Below, in pieces: positions 43,397-55,559 of a stretch of 64,000 nucleotides of DNA. The notes under the pieces were generated by a model that saw nothing but the letters and a program-made list of their open reading frames with translations, searched no databases and was not told the DNA's origin. Within the stretch, counting starts at the first letter, position 1, and every line of letters begins with the position of its first letter. The stretch spans positions 186,001-250,000 of the forward strand of contig BLAL01000194.1 in the NCBI GenBank assembly GCA_015698045.1, read 5' to 3'. The position numbers and the translations under genes are program-made. The stretch is from Rhizophagus clarus. Lineage: Eukaryota > Glomeromycota > Glomeromycetes > Glomerales > Glomeraceae.

Positions 43397-44866
43397 ATGG
43401 AAAAATTAAATACTGATTGTCTTACACTTATTTTTAATGAATTACGGAAAGATAAAAAATCATTATATTCCTGTATTTTAGTTAATAAAGAGTGGTTTTA
43501 TTTGGTAATTCCTATCTTATGGGAACAATTACCATGCTTATTTAATGCTGAAAGATTGGTTAATACAATTCTTTCCTGCCTACCAGCTTCTTCAAAACAG
43601 CTTTTAGTTGACAATGATATCAAACTACCCTCATCAATTTTTTCAAAATCTCCAACATTTAATTATGTTAGTCTTTGTAAATCTCTACATGCTTCAATTA
43701 TGCATGATATTAAGTTTTTAATATTTAAGGAAGAAATATTTAAGGAAAAAAACTTGGTTAATGTCAATCATTTAGGACGAACGGATCTTTTAGAGCAAGA
43801 AATTTACAAGTTATTTATCAGTCAATGTAAAAACATTAAAGAATTAGAATGGAGTACTTTTCAACCTCTACTTTCATTTCCAAGAGCTTTAACATGTTTT
43901 TCTCAACTCCATAGTCTTATTATTGATCTATATTATGTAAATTCTGATAATCTTTATGAGATGGCACAGATTTGTATAGATTTGAATAAATTAAAAATTT
44001 ATAATTGTTCTAAGAAAGTTCCTGGATTATCATCTTTAATTGACGCACAAAGAAATTTAAAAAGTATATCATTTGATATACACAGAGATTTAAGTAGTGT
44101 ATCTTCTTATATAAAGGATGAAGAACTAAGTAAAATTTTGGCAAAAAAAGGAAGTACAATCACTACACTTTATTTATATTGTTCAGACATTATTATTACA
44201 TTTTCATTTTTAACATCACTTATCAATTTAAAAGATTTATCAATTAATGTAGAAGATAATTATGAAACAAATGAAGAATTACGAAAATATTTAGTAAATT
44301 CCAACTTTCCAGATCTTCAGTATCTTGAAATTAATTTTCATTTATCATGTTTTAATGAATTGGCCATGTTAATCAAGAAATCTAAAGGAAATATTTTGCG
44401 TGTTTTTATTTATACATTCAACAAAACAGCTGAAAATTCAGGAATGTTACTTGAAGCAATTTCTAATCATTGTCCAAAAATAGAGTATATAGGTACCTAC
44501 CTTAGACCTAAAGATTTGATTTATATGAAGTCATTATTAATGAATTGTAGAAATTTAATTAGTTTATCCCTTGATAATTTGAATGAAACTGATAATATAG
44601 GAGATGAATTATTAGATATTTTAACTAAATATTCACCAAAATCTTTAACTCATATATCAATTAGTGGACATTGGAAGTATTCCATTGTTTCTTTTAAAAA
44701 ATTCCTTGAAAGTTATAGGGAAAGAAAATCACTAGAGCTTTGCATTACTGTTGATGATCTTGATAATCATCATGTTACAAGCGAACATATAAATATTTTT
44801 AAGGAATACTATGATGAAGGGATAGTAGTAAATTCGGAACTTTTAGGTATTATGTTTAGTTATTAA
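43397..44866 (+). CDS. F-box/leucine-rich-repeat-like protein
   Basis: 489 aa, intact, no intron needed. Residues 1-45 form the F-box (LIFNELRKDKKSLYSCILVN, then EWFYLVIPILWEQ), expected to bind Skp1. The rest has irregular leucine/isoleucine-rich strand-turn repeats, for example LTCFSQLHSLIIDL, INLKDLSINVEDN, MNCRNLISLSLDN and LTHISIS. These suggest a solenoid that recognises substrates. By family it is a candidate substrate receptor of an SCF ubiquitin ligase; the substrate is unknown. ATG 43397 directly follows an A-tract. Related pseudogenes lie at 25019 and 42388, so this subfamily is duplicating and decaying locally. Confidence 0.88.
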   Translation: MEKLNTDCLTLIFNELRKDKKSLYSCILVNKEWFYLVIPILWEQLPCLFNAERLVNTILSCLPASSKQLLVDNDIKLPSSIFSKSPTFNYVSLCKSLHASIMHDIKFLIFKEEIFKEKNLVNVNHLGRTDLLEQEIYKLFISQCKNIKELEWSTFQPLLSFPRALTCFSQLHSLIIDLYYVNSDNLYEMAQICIDLNKLKIYNCSKKVPGLSSLIDAQRNLKSISFDIHRDLSSVSSYIKDEELSKILAKKGSTITTLYLYCSDIIITFSFLTSLINLKDLSINVEDNYETNEELRKYLVNSNFPDLQYLEINFHLSCFNELAMLIKKSKGNILRVFIYTFNKTAENSGMLLEAISNHCPKIEYIGTYLRPKDLIYMKSLLMNCRNLISLSLDNLNETDNIGDELLDILTKYSPKSLTHISISGHWKYSIVSFKKFLESYRERKSLELCITVDDLDNHHVTSEHINIFKEYYDEGIVVNSELLGIMFSY

Positions 44867-46155
44867 TATTGAATAGATTGAATATTTAGAAATTGGAATG
44901 TATGATATAATTCTGTTATTATTTTTTTAAATGTTTTGATGATTATTTAGCCGAAAGTTTTTAAGAGTTCTTAGTGTAAAAAAAATTCATTGGTATAATT
45001 TTTGATATTGATTTTTAACATATTCTAATAATTCATCTGTTTAAATGATGCTCCACTAAGACTCTGTTCTCGAGTCAAACAAACGTTTTTATATTTTTTT
45101 TATGTTGTAAGTTTGCAAATAGTTTTTAATAGGCTACGAACTTTTATTACTATTTGAAATATTTAATAACAATAAATTTATTACGTTTGAAATATGAGTT
45201 TTGTATTTTCTCGATATAAACATAATTTTATGGTGTGGAATTCATCAGATTTCCGTATCTCTTATTTTTCATATGATACATTTATTCTAGACTTATGGGA
45301 AAATAAATTCGAATTATATGCATTTCATAATATATGGATTTGATTTTCCCACACTAGTAATTTTCCTACAAGATTTACGAATAGGACCTATCACGACACT
45401 ATCTTATTCTCTCATCCTTACATAAAAAGTTAAGGTTAATCCGCTTTCTATATATTTAAGGCATTTTTTTTTTTTTTTAAACGTATTGGTTATTTTGCAT
45501 CATGGACCCGATATAACGATACACGTTTGGATTATCAATGCAAATTGCTAACTTTTAATGGTGACCAAACTTATTTATTTTATATTATCTTGTTTATTAA
45601 AAAAAAAATTCACACATAATATTGCGCTACAAATTTAACAAACCACGTGATCTCATTTAAAATTTATACTAACCGAATTTTATTTTAATCAAATACATAA
45701 AAATGAAACCCTATAACTATATAGTAATGTTAAAAAATTTATTGTATTTGACATGTGATATCAATACAACAATTCACTAACCTCACGAAACGTATATTTA
45801 GTATTATCCGTTCCTAGTTCCTCTCTAATTAATTCGCCTTGCCAACTTTATACATTAAATTACAGTGTCATGATATATTTTATTTACCTTTATCTATTAG
45901 GTCTATTGGGTCTAGTTCTAATTCTCAGATCACTTAAACCTTCCAATTAAATAAATTGTATTCGAACCATGTTGATTTTCTAAAAACTAATCATGAATTT
46001 ACATCATGATTCTTGGAATAATCCGCAAGAATATCTCTTTCAGAGACTTAACCTCTTTCATCCTTCTTAACTATTATACTTCATATTTGATGGTTTACAA
46101 CTTTATTTTCAATTTGTCTTTCTTACTTATTTAAACGTTTAATTTCTCCATTCGT
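44867..46155. other. F-box 3' flank and AT-rich spacer
   Basis: 44867-45140 shares its sequence with 42590-42960 (duplicated flank). Beyond that no gene is seen. Confidence 0.5.
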
Positions 46156-46490
46156 AATCATTCTATTTGTACTATCTGAAGGAAATCTGAATACCTTCTA
46201 ATACTACCAGGGCTGGATTGTTGGTATTCGTGTATAATATTATTTGGGGAATCTGCTCGACGTTTTTTTGCAGATATCAATTGATCAACTACTTCATTCA
46301 TGGTTGAACGATTGTCTGGCACTTTATCCCAACATTCTAAAAAAAATAAATAGTCATTATTGTAATATTAAGGTTTAAATAACAATTTTAAAACAAAAAT
46401 CTTCAGACGCATTAGGAATAAGTTTTTCTACTATCGTTGAAATTATCCATGGTACGTAAGTTTCATGTAATTTTAAATTCGTGAGCATTT
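46156..46490 (-). pseudogene. Protein kinase C-terminal fragment
   Basis: On the minus strand, from about 46340 downward, after a TTTTTTTTAG acceptor, the sequence reads ECWDKVPDNRSTMNEVVDQL, then a short tail and a stop. Upstream (46470-46400) VPWIISTIVEKLIPNASEDF resembles the preceding exon of these kinases. The catalytic part is missing. Confidence 0.6.
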
Positions 46491-47743
46491 TCCTACTGTT
46501 TTGTAATCAATGTAATCAGCAAATTTCTTACAGTTATCAATTAAATTAATTAACGGTTGAATTTAGGATCGTCTTGTTTCATAGTCTTCTGTCTATAACT
46601 TGAGAATGTGAGTAGCTCAAATAGCTCAAATATATAAACAAATAAATTTATACTTCATAAAAGCGGCTATATTATATTTCACGATAAATCAGTAAACTTT
46701 TCTATTAACAATATTAGCTTTACACATCATATTAAGAAACAAGAATTATCCTAAATATAAATATTCACATAATTTAATAATGGAAAGATAAAGTAAAGAA
46801 AACCAGAAAAAAAAGTGAAATATCTATATCTATGTATGTATATATATACAAAATAAAATAAACTACACTGTGATATAATTTAAATTAAACTATCTAAAAA
46901 ACTTAAAATCCTAACTACTTCACAAGGCACTAGATGCACGGTAAATTTATTACATGAAACGTCTACAATTGTTACAATTCGTTTTTCTATAAATCATACG
47001 ATTATTAATAGGTCTGTGTGAGTTAAATTGCAGTAAATCAATTTCGGATTATGAAATTATGTGATCTGAATCTTTCCATATGTTTCAGTAGGAATACTAG
47101 AGATCAGACAATAATTTATCCTTTTCCAAAGCGTTGCGGAGGACTTTCATGTACACTCGAGACCATGAAATGTCTACCTATCACTCAAGCCATTACACTA
47201 TTATATGCATTAGAGGTACGTTCAATATAATGATTTACAATTAACGAATAAATAATATTTGGAAATGAAAGGACTGCTATGTAACTTTACAAAAAGAAAA
47301 AAAATACCTGATGAATGTGAAATATATGAAGTGAGTTTATTTTTTTTATTTCGTATCATGATGTTGAAAGATTTCAAGAAAAATCTAAATATTGCATAGA
47401 AAAAAGGGTAATATCAAAATCCCGATCTGGGTTGCCTCTAGTCAAGAAAAATCAAACATTTGATCTCTAGTTTTTTATATTATAATTTCAGAAATAATCA
47501 TTTTTAAAATTTATTCAATTCTTTGAAATTATCCAAGATCCACATAAGTTAGTTAAATTATGTAGTAAAAAGTTATCCCTTTGCTAGCGAAGCTTGTACT
47601 GTAAATGTAACATAAACTATAATTACGTAAAACGACTATCCTTTTTTTTTTCTTATTTCATATGATTTGTTACATTTATCAATATCAACTAATAATTTAA
47701 TGGAGTAATCCCCAGTTAAGCATCAATTCCTAACATATTAAAG
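46491..47743. other. AT-rich region with one coding-like patch
   Basis: Mostly featureless. 47100-47214 on the plus strand is less AT-rich and open (IYPFPKRCGGLSCTLETMKC, then LPITQAITLLYALE) and ends at a GTACGT donor-like site. It could be an exon relic of unknown family. Confidence 0.3.
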
Positions 47744-48079
47744 AAATGAACTAACCAGATTTAGTTAATTTCCTCGTATCATTACCAAAATAAAAGTGGC
47801 TTGTAAAAATTTTTCCATTGTAATGACGATAAAAAAAAAGTGCTTTCTAACGATTAATAAAAAAATTTTATCACGCAGATTATCTGTTTGCGGATGAATG
47901 AATATCCGATCGGATCTCTAAGTTAATAATTCAGACCGCATTACAAATTATCAATTATCAAAAAAAGTAGGTCCTAAATTGCACATGACCAAATGTAATG
48001 CATGACATATCAGATATATTTATTACACAAAGATAATAAAAAAAACGAATTATACTTTTTTTTTTTTTTTTTAAGAAAG
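47744..48079 (+). promoter_or_regulatory. F-box-family upstream region (orphaned)
   Basis: Matches blocks of 22459-22730 in order and ends in a T-tract. It precedes a pseudogene that has lost its ATG. Confidence 0.45.
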
Positions 48080-48521
48080 AGAGATGTTATTTTCTTAGTC
48101 TTGGAAGAATTGCAAATGATAACAAATCTCTATATTCATGTCTTTTAATTAATAGAATTTGGTGTGAAATGACGGTACTAATTCTATGGAAAGATCCTAG
48201 TAGACTGTATGTATTATCTTATTACATGAAATATTTTTACATTTTTCAAAAGAATCAAGTGATAAATTGAAGGCTCAAGGAATTGATCTTCTTATTGAAA
48301 TAGACCCACGACCACTATTTAATTATATTAGTTTTTGGAAATATTTGGATTTATATTTCTTGGAACGTATAATGAATGTTTTTATAGTGGGATTACTGGA
48401 ATATTCCAAATTATCCATTTTCAAAAATGAAGTATTGAAATTATTTATTAATAATGATAAGAAAATTAATTCTCTTTCTATTCCAGGATCAGGAAATTCG
48501 CGATTAAGTGGCAATAGTTAA
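48080..48521 (+). pseudogene. Truncated F-box gene
   Basis: It begins RDVIFLVLEELQ (one base lost near 48115), then NKSLYSCLLINRIWCEMTVL and ILWKDPSR. A deletion and frame change follow, then KAQGIDLLIEIDPRPLFNYI, SFWKYLDLYFLERIMN and LFINNDKKINSLSIPG. It ends abruptly at 48521 at a position equal to about residue 150 of paralogues. The start codon and the C-terminal two-thirds are absent. Confidence 0.8.
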
Positions 48522-50290
48522 AACTGTAAAGTAACAACGTATAATTTTAAATTTTTATTTTAGAATTATAATACATATATATATTATTCCTGTAGTGAAG
48601 ACTAACGGGAGCTGAGTCGAAATTGCGTGGAAAAAAAAGTCCACTTGGCAGGAATGAACTATGCAGCCGCAGAACGTGTTGACCGTAATAAAGTAAAGAC
48701 GATCGGATATGAAACACAAGTATGTGAGGAAATTACGCGCCACATATTGGTTCTGGTGCACCTGTTGCTTTGGGAAATAGTGGAAGAATTGATTATTATT
48801 CATGTATTTGTTTTATGTAGGTAGTTGCGGTGTATAGTTTCTTTGTTATATTTCTGTTATATATACATTCTTAAATAAAATTAAAAAGTAAAAAGTGATT
48901 GCTTTATAAATTTAACACTGAGCTTAACTCACCATTTCTCGTCAGGTCAAATGGTCTTTATAAACTACTTTTTTCATAAAAAAAAATTCAAAATTAAATT
49001 CTCAAATTACCATAAAATTATTTTTTTTTATTTATGGGCGCGTTATTATTAACTATTACACAATACAAATATTATTATAATATATAATATGGATTCTCTA
49101 AACTAAATATTGTTATAGTAAAAGTAAAAACTAAACTAATAATAATATATACTATCTAAGAAGATATGGGCAAAAATATAATATTTCAAATAGAACACCT
49201 TTTTTTCAACCATTACTTTTTTTTTAATTAAATTAATTTTCTATTATTAATTATTAATTCCGTATTATATAAAAGAAAATCCTATATATTTTTTAATAAT
49301 CCTTGATTATAAAAACAAGCAATAATTATTTTACTTGTCTTAAAAAAACCCTTCTCTACCTCCGTTTGATATTACGTCCACCATTGAGATATTGAAATTG
49401 TTAACATTCTTTTTTTGTCTGGCAGATCGTTTAGAATCAGTATCGCTCCGTATAAAATCCTATCGTTAACATCCAGCCTCGAACCCAAACTATTATTTGG
49501 ATCTTTTTCATTAAAAAGTAGTTTGTCTTCTCTTCTTGTTTGAATTGACTCGTTAGAAAGTGTATATATATATATATATATATATTGTTTGTGTCGATGG
49601 TCTCTTGGCGGCAATCATAATAATTCCAATTTCACTTTTTCATGCTTTTTGAAAAACATTCGTTCTTTTTTCTTGAAACTTTAAATTATTTTGAAAACTC
49701 TTTGAATAAAGTTACTTGGGTTCAACTTTCTCTTGAAATTCCAAACTTTTTTGAATGTTCTTTTGAATAAAGGTTATTTGGGTTCAATTGTCATTCTTCA
49801 TGAACTTTTTTAATTTTCTTATAATACTTCTCTGGAGGAGCGACAACAAAATTTTCGTGATCCTTAAAACGATCTTCCTCTAAATCTCAGAACATTTCCA
49901 ATTTTCTACTATAAAATTTCGTAGATTTCTGTATAATTGCTTATACTATACATTATCCTCTCATTTCAATTTCTTGATAATTTCTTTTTTTTTTTATTTT
50001 TATTTTTTTTGTTTTTTTTTTTGTTTTTTTTTTTCTTATATCCTAATTCTGATTTTTTTTTTTGGTTTTTTTTTTTCTTATATCCTAATTCTGATTTTTT
50101 TTTTTATTTTTTTTTTCCATCTTGTTTTTCTTATATCCTCCTAATTTTTGAAAATTCACATCATCTATAAATCATGCCCAATCTTCTGAATCATCTAATA
50201 TATCATGTGTTTTTAAAATCATTCGCAATTTTGTTCATAAAATAAATCTACTAATAAGTTAATATAAAAGTGAAATAGAAAAAAAAAAAA
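48522..50290. other. AT-rich region, simple repeats
   Basis: No gene seen. (TA)n at about 49561-49585; a T-rich tract at about 49984-50140 with a repeated TCTTATATCCTAATTCTGA core. Confidence 0.5.
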
Positions 50291-50295
50291 ATGAA

Positions 50296-51650
50296 TGTAC
50301 CAAATAAAGTCATTAAGGTAAGAATGGTACAAAAGAATATTTAAGGCAATAATAAAAATGGTAGTTCAGAGCCGAATTGGTTAAAACCGCATGGATGAAC
50401 TGTCATTTAAAGATTAATGACTAAACTATTGGGATGTGAAGAAAGGGTAAGGGGTTTGTACAGTATATCAAGAAAAGAAAATTTCTGAAAATAAAAAGTT
50501 AATATTAAAGAAAAATTAAATAGGAAAAAAAATTTGTTACAAGAAAAAGGATAGGGGGAGAGCAATAAGAAAATAAATAAAATGTACCAAATAAAGTTAT
50601 TAAGGTAAGAATGGTACAAAAGAATATTTAAGGAAATAATAAAAATGGTAGTTCAGAGCCGAATTGGTTAAACCGCATGGGATGAACTGTCATTTAAAGA
50701 TTAATGACTAAACTATTGGGATGTGAAGAAAGGGTAAGGGGTTTGTACAGTATATCGAGAAAAGAAAATTTCTGAAAATAAAAAAAAAGTTAATATGAAA
50801 GAAAAATTAAATCGGAAAAAAATTTTGTTACAAGAAAAAGGATAGGGGGAGAGCAATAAGAAAATAAAGAAAATGTACCAAATAAAGTTATTAAGGTAAT
50901 AATGGTACAAAGGAATGATAAGGAAATAATAAAAGTGGTAGTTTAGAGCCGAATTGGTTAAAACCGCATGGATAAACTGTCATTTAAAGATTAATGACTG
51001 AACTATTGGGATATAAAAAAGGATGTAAAAAAGTGAGGATTTGACAATTTAGTAAAGGTATATTAAAAGAGTAAATTTATAAAAAAAAAAAGATAATTTG
51101 AAAGAAAATGAATGAAAAAAGAGTAAAATAAATTTTATTTTAAGAAAAAAGGATAGGGAACTAAAAAAAAAAAGAAAAAATGTAAAATGTTATAAGATAA
51201 AGAAAATGTACCAAACAAGTTATTAAGGTAAGAGTGGTACAAAGGAATGATTAGGAATTGATAAAAATAGTAGTTCAGAGCCGGATTGGTGAAAACCGCA
51301 CAGGATGAACTGTCATTTTAAGATTAATGACTGAACTATTATGGTATAAAAAAGGGATATGGATTTGTGATATAAACCATATAAATTAAATTTACATATA
51401 TAAAAAGGTAATATACCCTATCATATATGTAAATAATTGATTTAAAAGAAAAAATAATAAAAGTAGGAGAAGATTTTAATAAATATAAAGCTAAAAGAAC
51501 AATTTCTTGAGAAAAGTAATATAATGATGTAAAAAGGAAAAAAAAAGTGAATAAAAAGGTTATAAAAAAAGATAAAATATCACTGCTCAATTGTGTTTCC
51601 ACAATTGAGTAGTGATGAGAAAAGCATTTGTCAAGGGGAATTTCAGTTAA
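50296..51650. repeat. Four-copy tandem repeat (287-334 bp) with conserved stems
   Basis: Copies start (TGTACCA) at 50296, 50583, 50874 and 51208. Each starts with a 7-bp inverted repeat TGTACCA...TGGTACA about 21 nt apart. About 65 nt further is a conserved core (50361-50433, 50648-50720, 50938-51010, 51270-51343). In the core TAGTTCAG pairs with CTGAACTA or CTAAACTA, enclosing GTCATT-(loop)-AATGAC. Sequence between the structured parts is far more variable in length. Confidence 0.8.
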
Positions 51651-53825
51651 AGGAGATCTTAAAAAATTGGCACAGAGATCAAAAGACATTTTGAGAATAG
51701 TAGAAAAGATAAATTTTAGTAAAAGAGTAAAAGATTTATAGAAAGATTTTGTAGAAGAAAGTTTTTTTTAAAAAAAAAATAAAGAGAAATACATGTATTT
51801 ATGGAATTTTAAGAATATTGTGTTATAATAAAATATTATATTAATTATTATTTATTTTACATAAATTTACTCTGTGTGAGTCATTTATTGTATACATACA
51901 TTTTACTTTATGTGAGTCATATATATTCTTGTTAGTAAAAATCAATCAGATAATAGATTTGTGCTACAATATTGAATTAACTCAGCTTGTATCATATCTA
52001 GACAATGGAATATCTGACTTTAAACATATTTTATCATATGAAAAGTATACATTCAGACCAAATATACTGATATTACAAAACTTGATATAACTCTGTACAC
52101 AATAATGATTTTTCAAATATTTCATAGAGTTAAAGTTAATATAATTAATTTATTAATAAATAATTAAAATAGAGAATAATCATAAACATATGAAAAGATC
52201 ATGAGGAGAAAGTTCGACTACTTAAAAAAGGAAAGAAGCTGCGGCTATCAGGATTGATACAGGATTGGATATGAGATTTATGATAGAAAAATCCGATTAT
52301 CTATATCAGTATAAAGGAATATATAATTTTAAAATAACTATTGGATAATCAGTAACAGCAAGTTAGTAGGAACTTCTAGTGAGTAAGTAGAATATATTGA
52401 TTATAATCTCGTCGTTCAGAATTATATCATATTCATTATTCTTTTAAAATTAATTAAGGTTCAATTGTATAGAAATAGAAATTTTTAATTAAACTTGCCA
52501 AAGTTTTAGGTCATTATTGGTTTTCAAGTTTATGAGATATTACATGTAATAAGATGACAAATGCAGACAATTTTAGTCACGATGACTATTTCGGCTACTA
52601 AAACATCATTTCATATCAAATTCTATCACAGTAACTAAAGGACACAAATAATATCTCTGTTGGTAAGTTTTGTCAAAAAAAAGAGGAATAAATTCTGCTT
52701 GGTTAAATCGTGTAAATCGTGGAACGAACGATTTGTTATTGGTGTCATTAACGTTTTAGAGATCCGATCCGGATATTCATTTATCCACAATAGAAAAAAT
52801 CAAGTTACAGTTACTTTTTTTTTGTCTTTGATATTCAGCTAGTATATACAAATAATGTTATTATATTGTATATAAAAAAAACAGATATATTATTATAATT
52901 GTAAGCATAAGATCTTTTTTTTTAAAAAAAAAATAAATGTAGTAATGGTATAAAGAGGTAATAGTTTAAAAGTGCACTATAATAATATGTATAGTAAAAT
53001 TAATTAATAGCTTGATATCATAAACTCATTCGTTTAATGATTTAATTCATTATATAATTAACTGTACGAGTTTAACTGTACGTGTTCTTATTCGACAAGA
53101 GAAAATCAAAAAATTTGTTATTAAATTATCATAAAGCAGAATTTAATTTTATAATTTAATTTTATCTAAGATTAAAAAACGAGAAAAAATTCTGGTAAGC
53201 AAAATTAGTTAGTTTATATTTATAAGTTCTAACTCTTTTAAAATGTAAGTTTATTTACAGGGTTATAAAATTTTCATTTAATTATTCTCACAAAGTATTC
53301 ATTTTTTTTTTAAAAAAAAATTATTATTTCGGCGTAACAAAATGTTATCGTTATTGCACATATTATTAATTATAGTTCATGATCGCAAAGAGTAACCTAA
53401 TTTGGAGAATTTTCTGGAGTTTCTAAATGAAATTACAGTTTTCAATTCTTTCGTTTCTTTTTCTATAATTCAATATTAAATATTTTAAATATTTTGAAAA
53501 TTTACATTTCGATAATGTTTAATAAGAAATATTTTACTTGTATAGGATTATTTAAACTGCTTTACTTTTGCTTTTAGAATAAAAAATGCCCAAACTATGC
53601 CACAATTATTTAAGAATGTTTTCCCAATATGTAAAAGGTATTAAAACACAATATTTTATAAGTTAATTTCATAATTTTATAAACCAAATATCTAATGATT
53701 ACTAATTTTTTTTTTTTTTTTTACTAAAGAACAAATCTTAATTTTTTTCTATAGCGATAGGATTTTAGGTAAAGTTTTTGAAAAATAAGTTTTGATTTTA
53801 TTTTATTTTTTTCTTTGCTAGAACA
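51651..53825. other. AT-rich region with T(n)A(n) tracts
   Basis: No gene seen. Self-complementary T8-10/A9-10 tracts near 51762-51779, 52915-52932 and 53302-53320. Confidence 0.45.
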
Positions 53826-53829
53826 ATTG

Positions 53830-54380
53830 GAAAAGCATTTTCGTGAAAAAGACGTTCAACATATCGGTTAGAGTAAATGAGAAAATTCATCACTTAAGGT
53901 GGTATCCGGGAACTAAAAGCATCGACAAATTAAAGAACGAAAGATGAGATTACAATATGGAAGAGAATGAAAGAGATAAGATAATCAGAGAAAATTGTCA
54001 AAGAATATGGGGCAAGCTTTGGGAAACCTGACGTCTTAAACAAAGCGACAAAAGTTCATCGCGTTTTTCAAGAGTGAATATTAAAGCTTGGAAATACCAT
54101 CTTTTAAAGACAAATGAGAAGATCAATGTTATGTAGGGATACAAGACGAAAATTTTAAATAAAGAGTTATACTTCGGTTAAGAAAAATAGAACGAGAATT
54201 AGATGGAAGGCAGTTATAACGAAACACGAGGAAACAATAATAAAGAAAAAAAAAAGAATCCAATTCTGGACAACGATAATGGAAAATCTCCAGTGATCAG
54301 AACCTTGACATTGGCCCGTGAAGTTTCACTCAGATACAGAACAAATTTACGGAAAGACTTAAAAAGAATCTAAATAATTT
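53830..54380 (+). pseudogene. Possible unknown coding relic
   Basis: Less AT-rich and purine-rich, with short coding-like stretches broken by stops, for example GKPDVLNKATKVHRVFQE and SRVNIKAWKYHLLKTNEKIN. Family not recognised and the reading strand is uncertain. Confidence 0.2.
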
Positions 54381-54734
54381 TGGTTTCTGTTATTATCAAT
54401 CTGGTCTTATTTGTAATGGATGACGATAGACATCCAATATCCTGTTTGAATACCCACAAGTTCCTCTGGACATGCGCTTCTTTTTAGGTTCCTCGTTATT
54501 CACTTTAACAAGTAGTAAGTAGTCTATTTTGTTTCGTTATATTCTCAGTCATCTCATGATTCGAAATAATCTCCACAACACTTATCTCATTATAACATTA
54601 CGTGGTTATTTTCCAGACATCCGTATTATATTCTTATAATATTTCATCTTTTCGCATTATCATTAAGCCAACACATAGGAAAATAGAGGGTACTATAATA
54701 ACTTTAAAGACTCCTCAACATCAGAATCCAAAAT

Positions 54735-54900
54735 GATATATGAAATTCAACTTAATAGATTAATAGACAAAAACTTTATCAATATATCGAATAATTCATT
54801 TTTGAAATTACCCAGACGGTCACAAATTAGATTATTTAAAAACTTACAATTAATCATTAAATTTTGGAGTTCATTAATGTTATCATTTGATAACTGATGT
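54735..54900 (-). pseudogene. F-box gene fragment (C-terminal region, part 1)
   Basis: The minus strand reads ELQNLMINCKFLNN, then NELFDILIKFLSINLL, matching 'EFQKLLINCKFLNS...NELFNMLIKFSSINLF' of the 22731 paralogue. Confidence 0.65.
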
Positions 54901-55209
54901 CCATTTGTACATTTGGTCATTTATAGTTCATGTATGGAAAATTACGAATTATTAGAACGTATAATTTCGTATATTTGTGAATATCGATATTTTTTTTAGA
55001 TATTGGATAAAGGATTTATCCTATTAAAATTATATAACAAGATTATGTAATTAATAGAAAATTTATACATTTTTTTTTTTTCGTTTAGACAATTTAATTT
55101 TAATAAGCAATAAACAAAAATATTTGGTGTTTTGGATGTAAATTCAAAAATCTATTATAGAAATTAAACAATACTAAATTTTTTTGATAACTGGCTGGTT
55201 TTTACAAAG

Positions 55210-55412
55210 TATATGGTGTTTTTTTAATAATTGAAAGAGTAGACTTCCTATATTATTAAAATAAGTTCAAAGTTCATAAGAAAGATAGTTACTCTCCTAC
55301 AGAAAGAACAACAAAATAAGTTGCTACTGCGACAAATAGAATATCAATTGAAAAAGTATGTATAAAGTTGAAGGTATAATTAAAGATTTTAGATATTTCA
55401 ATTACTATTGGT
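55210..55412 (+). pseudogene. F-box gene fragment (C-terminal region, part 2)
   Basis: The plus strand reads KSRLPILLK... and ends VEGIIKDFRYFNYYW, matching 'KNRRPMLLIISS...AEGVIKDFRWRPNYYY' at the end of the 22731 paralogue. Stops and frame changes are present. It is the segment that should directly follow part 1, but on the opposite strand. Confidence 0.65.
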
Positions 55413-55550
55413 AAGGAGCAGGAACAAATAAATTTGCAGTTTAATAAGGGTTTATATGGACCGATCAGCGCCAAGTTTCAATTAGTTGAGTGGCGCAGTT
55501 CCGATTAATTCAGCTATTATTATCCAAAAAAGGAAAGACACGAATGCCCT

Positions 55551-55559
55551 TTCAAGAAA
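55551..55559. repeat. MULE target duplication, left
   Basis: TTCAAGAAA, repeated at 56467-56475. Confidence 0.75.

Noticed and set aside
48323-48824. Frames of 63-82 residues around the truncated F-box gene
   Set aside because: No family similarity and they overlap the pseudogene's coding strand or plain spacer.
49937-50170. Phe/Leu-rich 77-residue frame
   Set aside because: Product of a T-rich simple-sequence tract.
50361-51343. tRNA-like core (TAGTTCAGAGCCGAATTGGTT)
   Set aside because: The stems do not form a cloverleaf with standard acceptor, D and T arms and no anticodon loop is identifiable.
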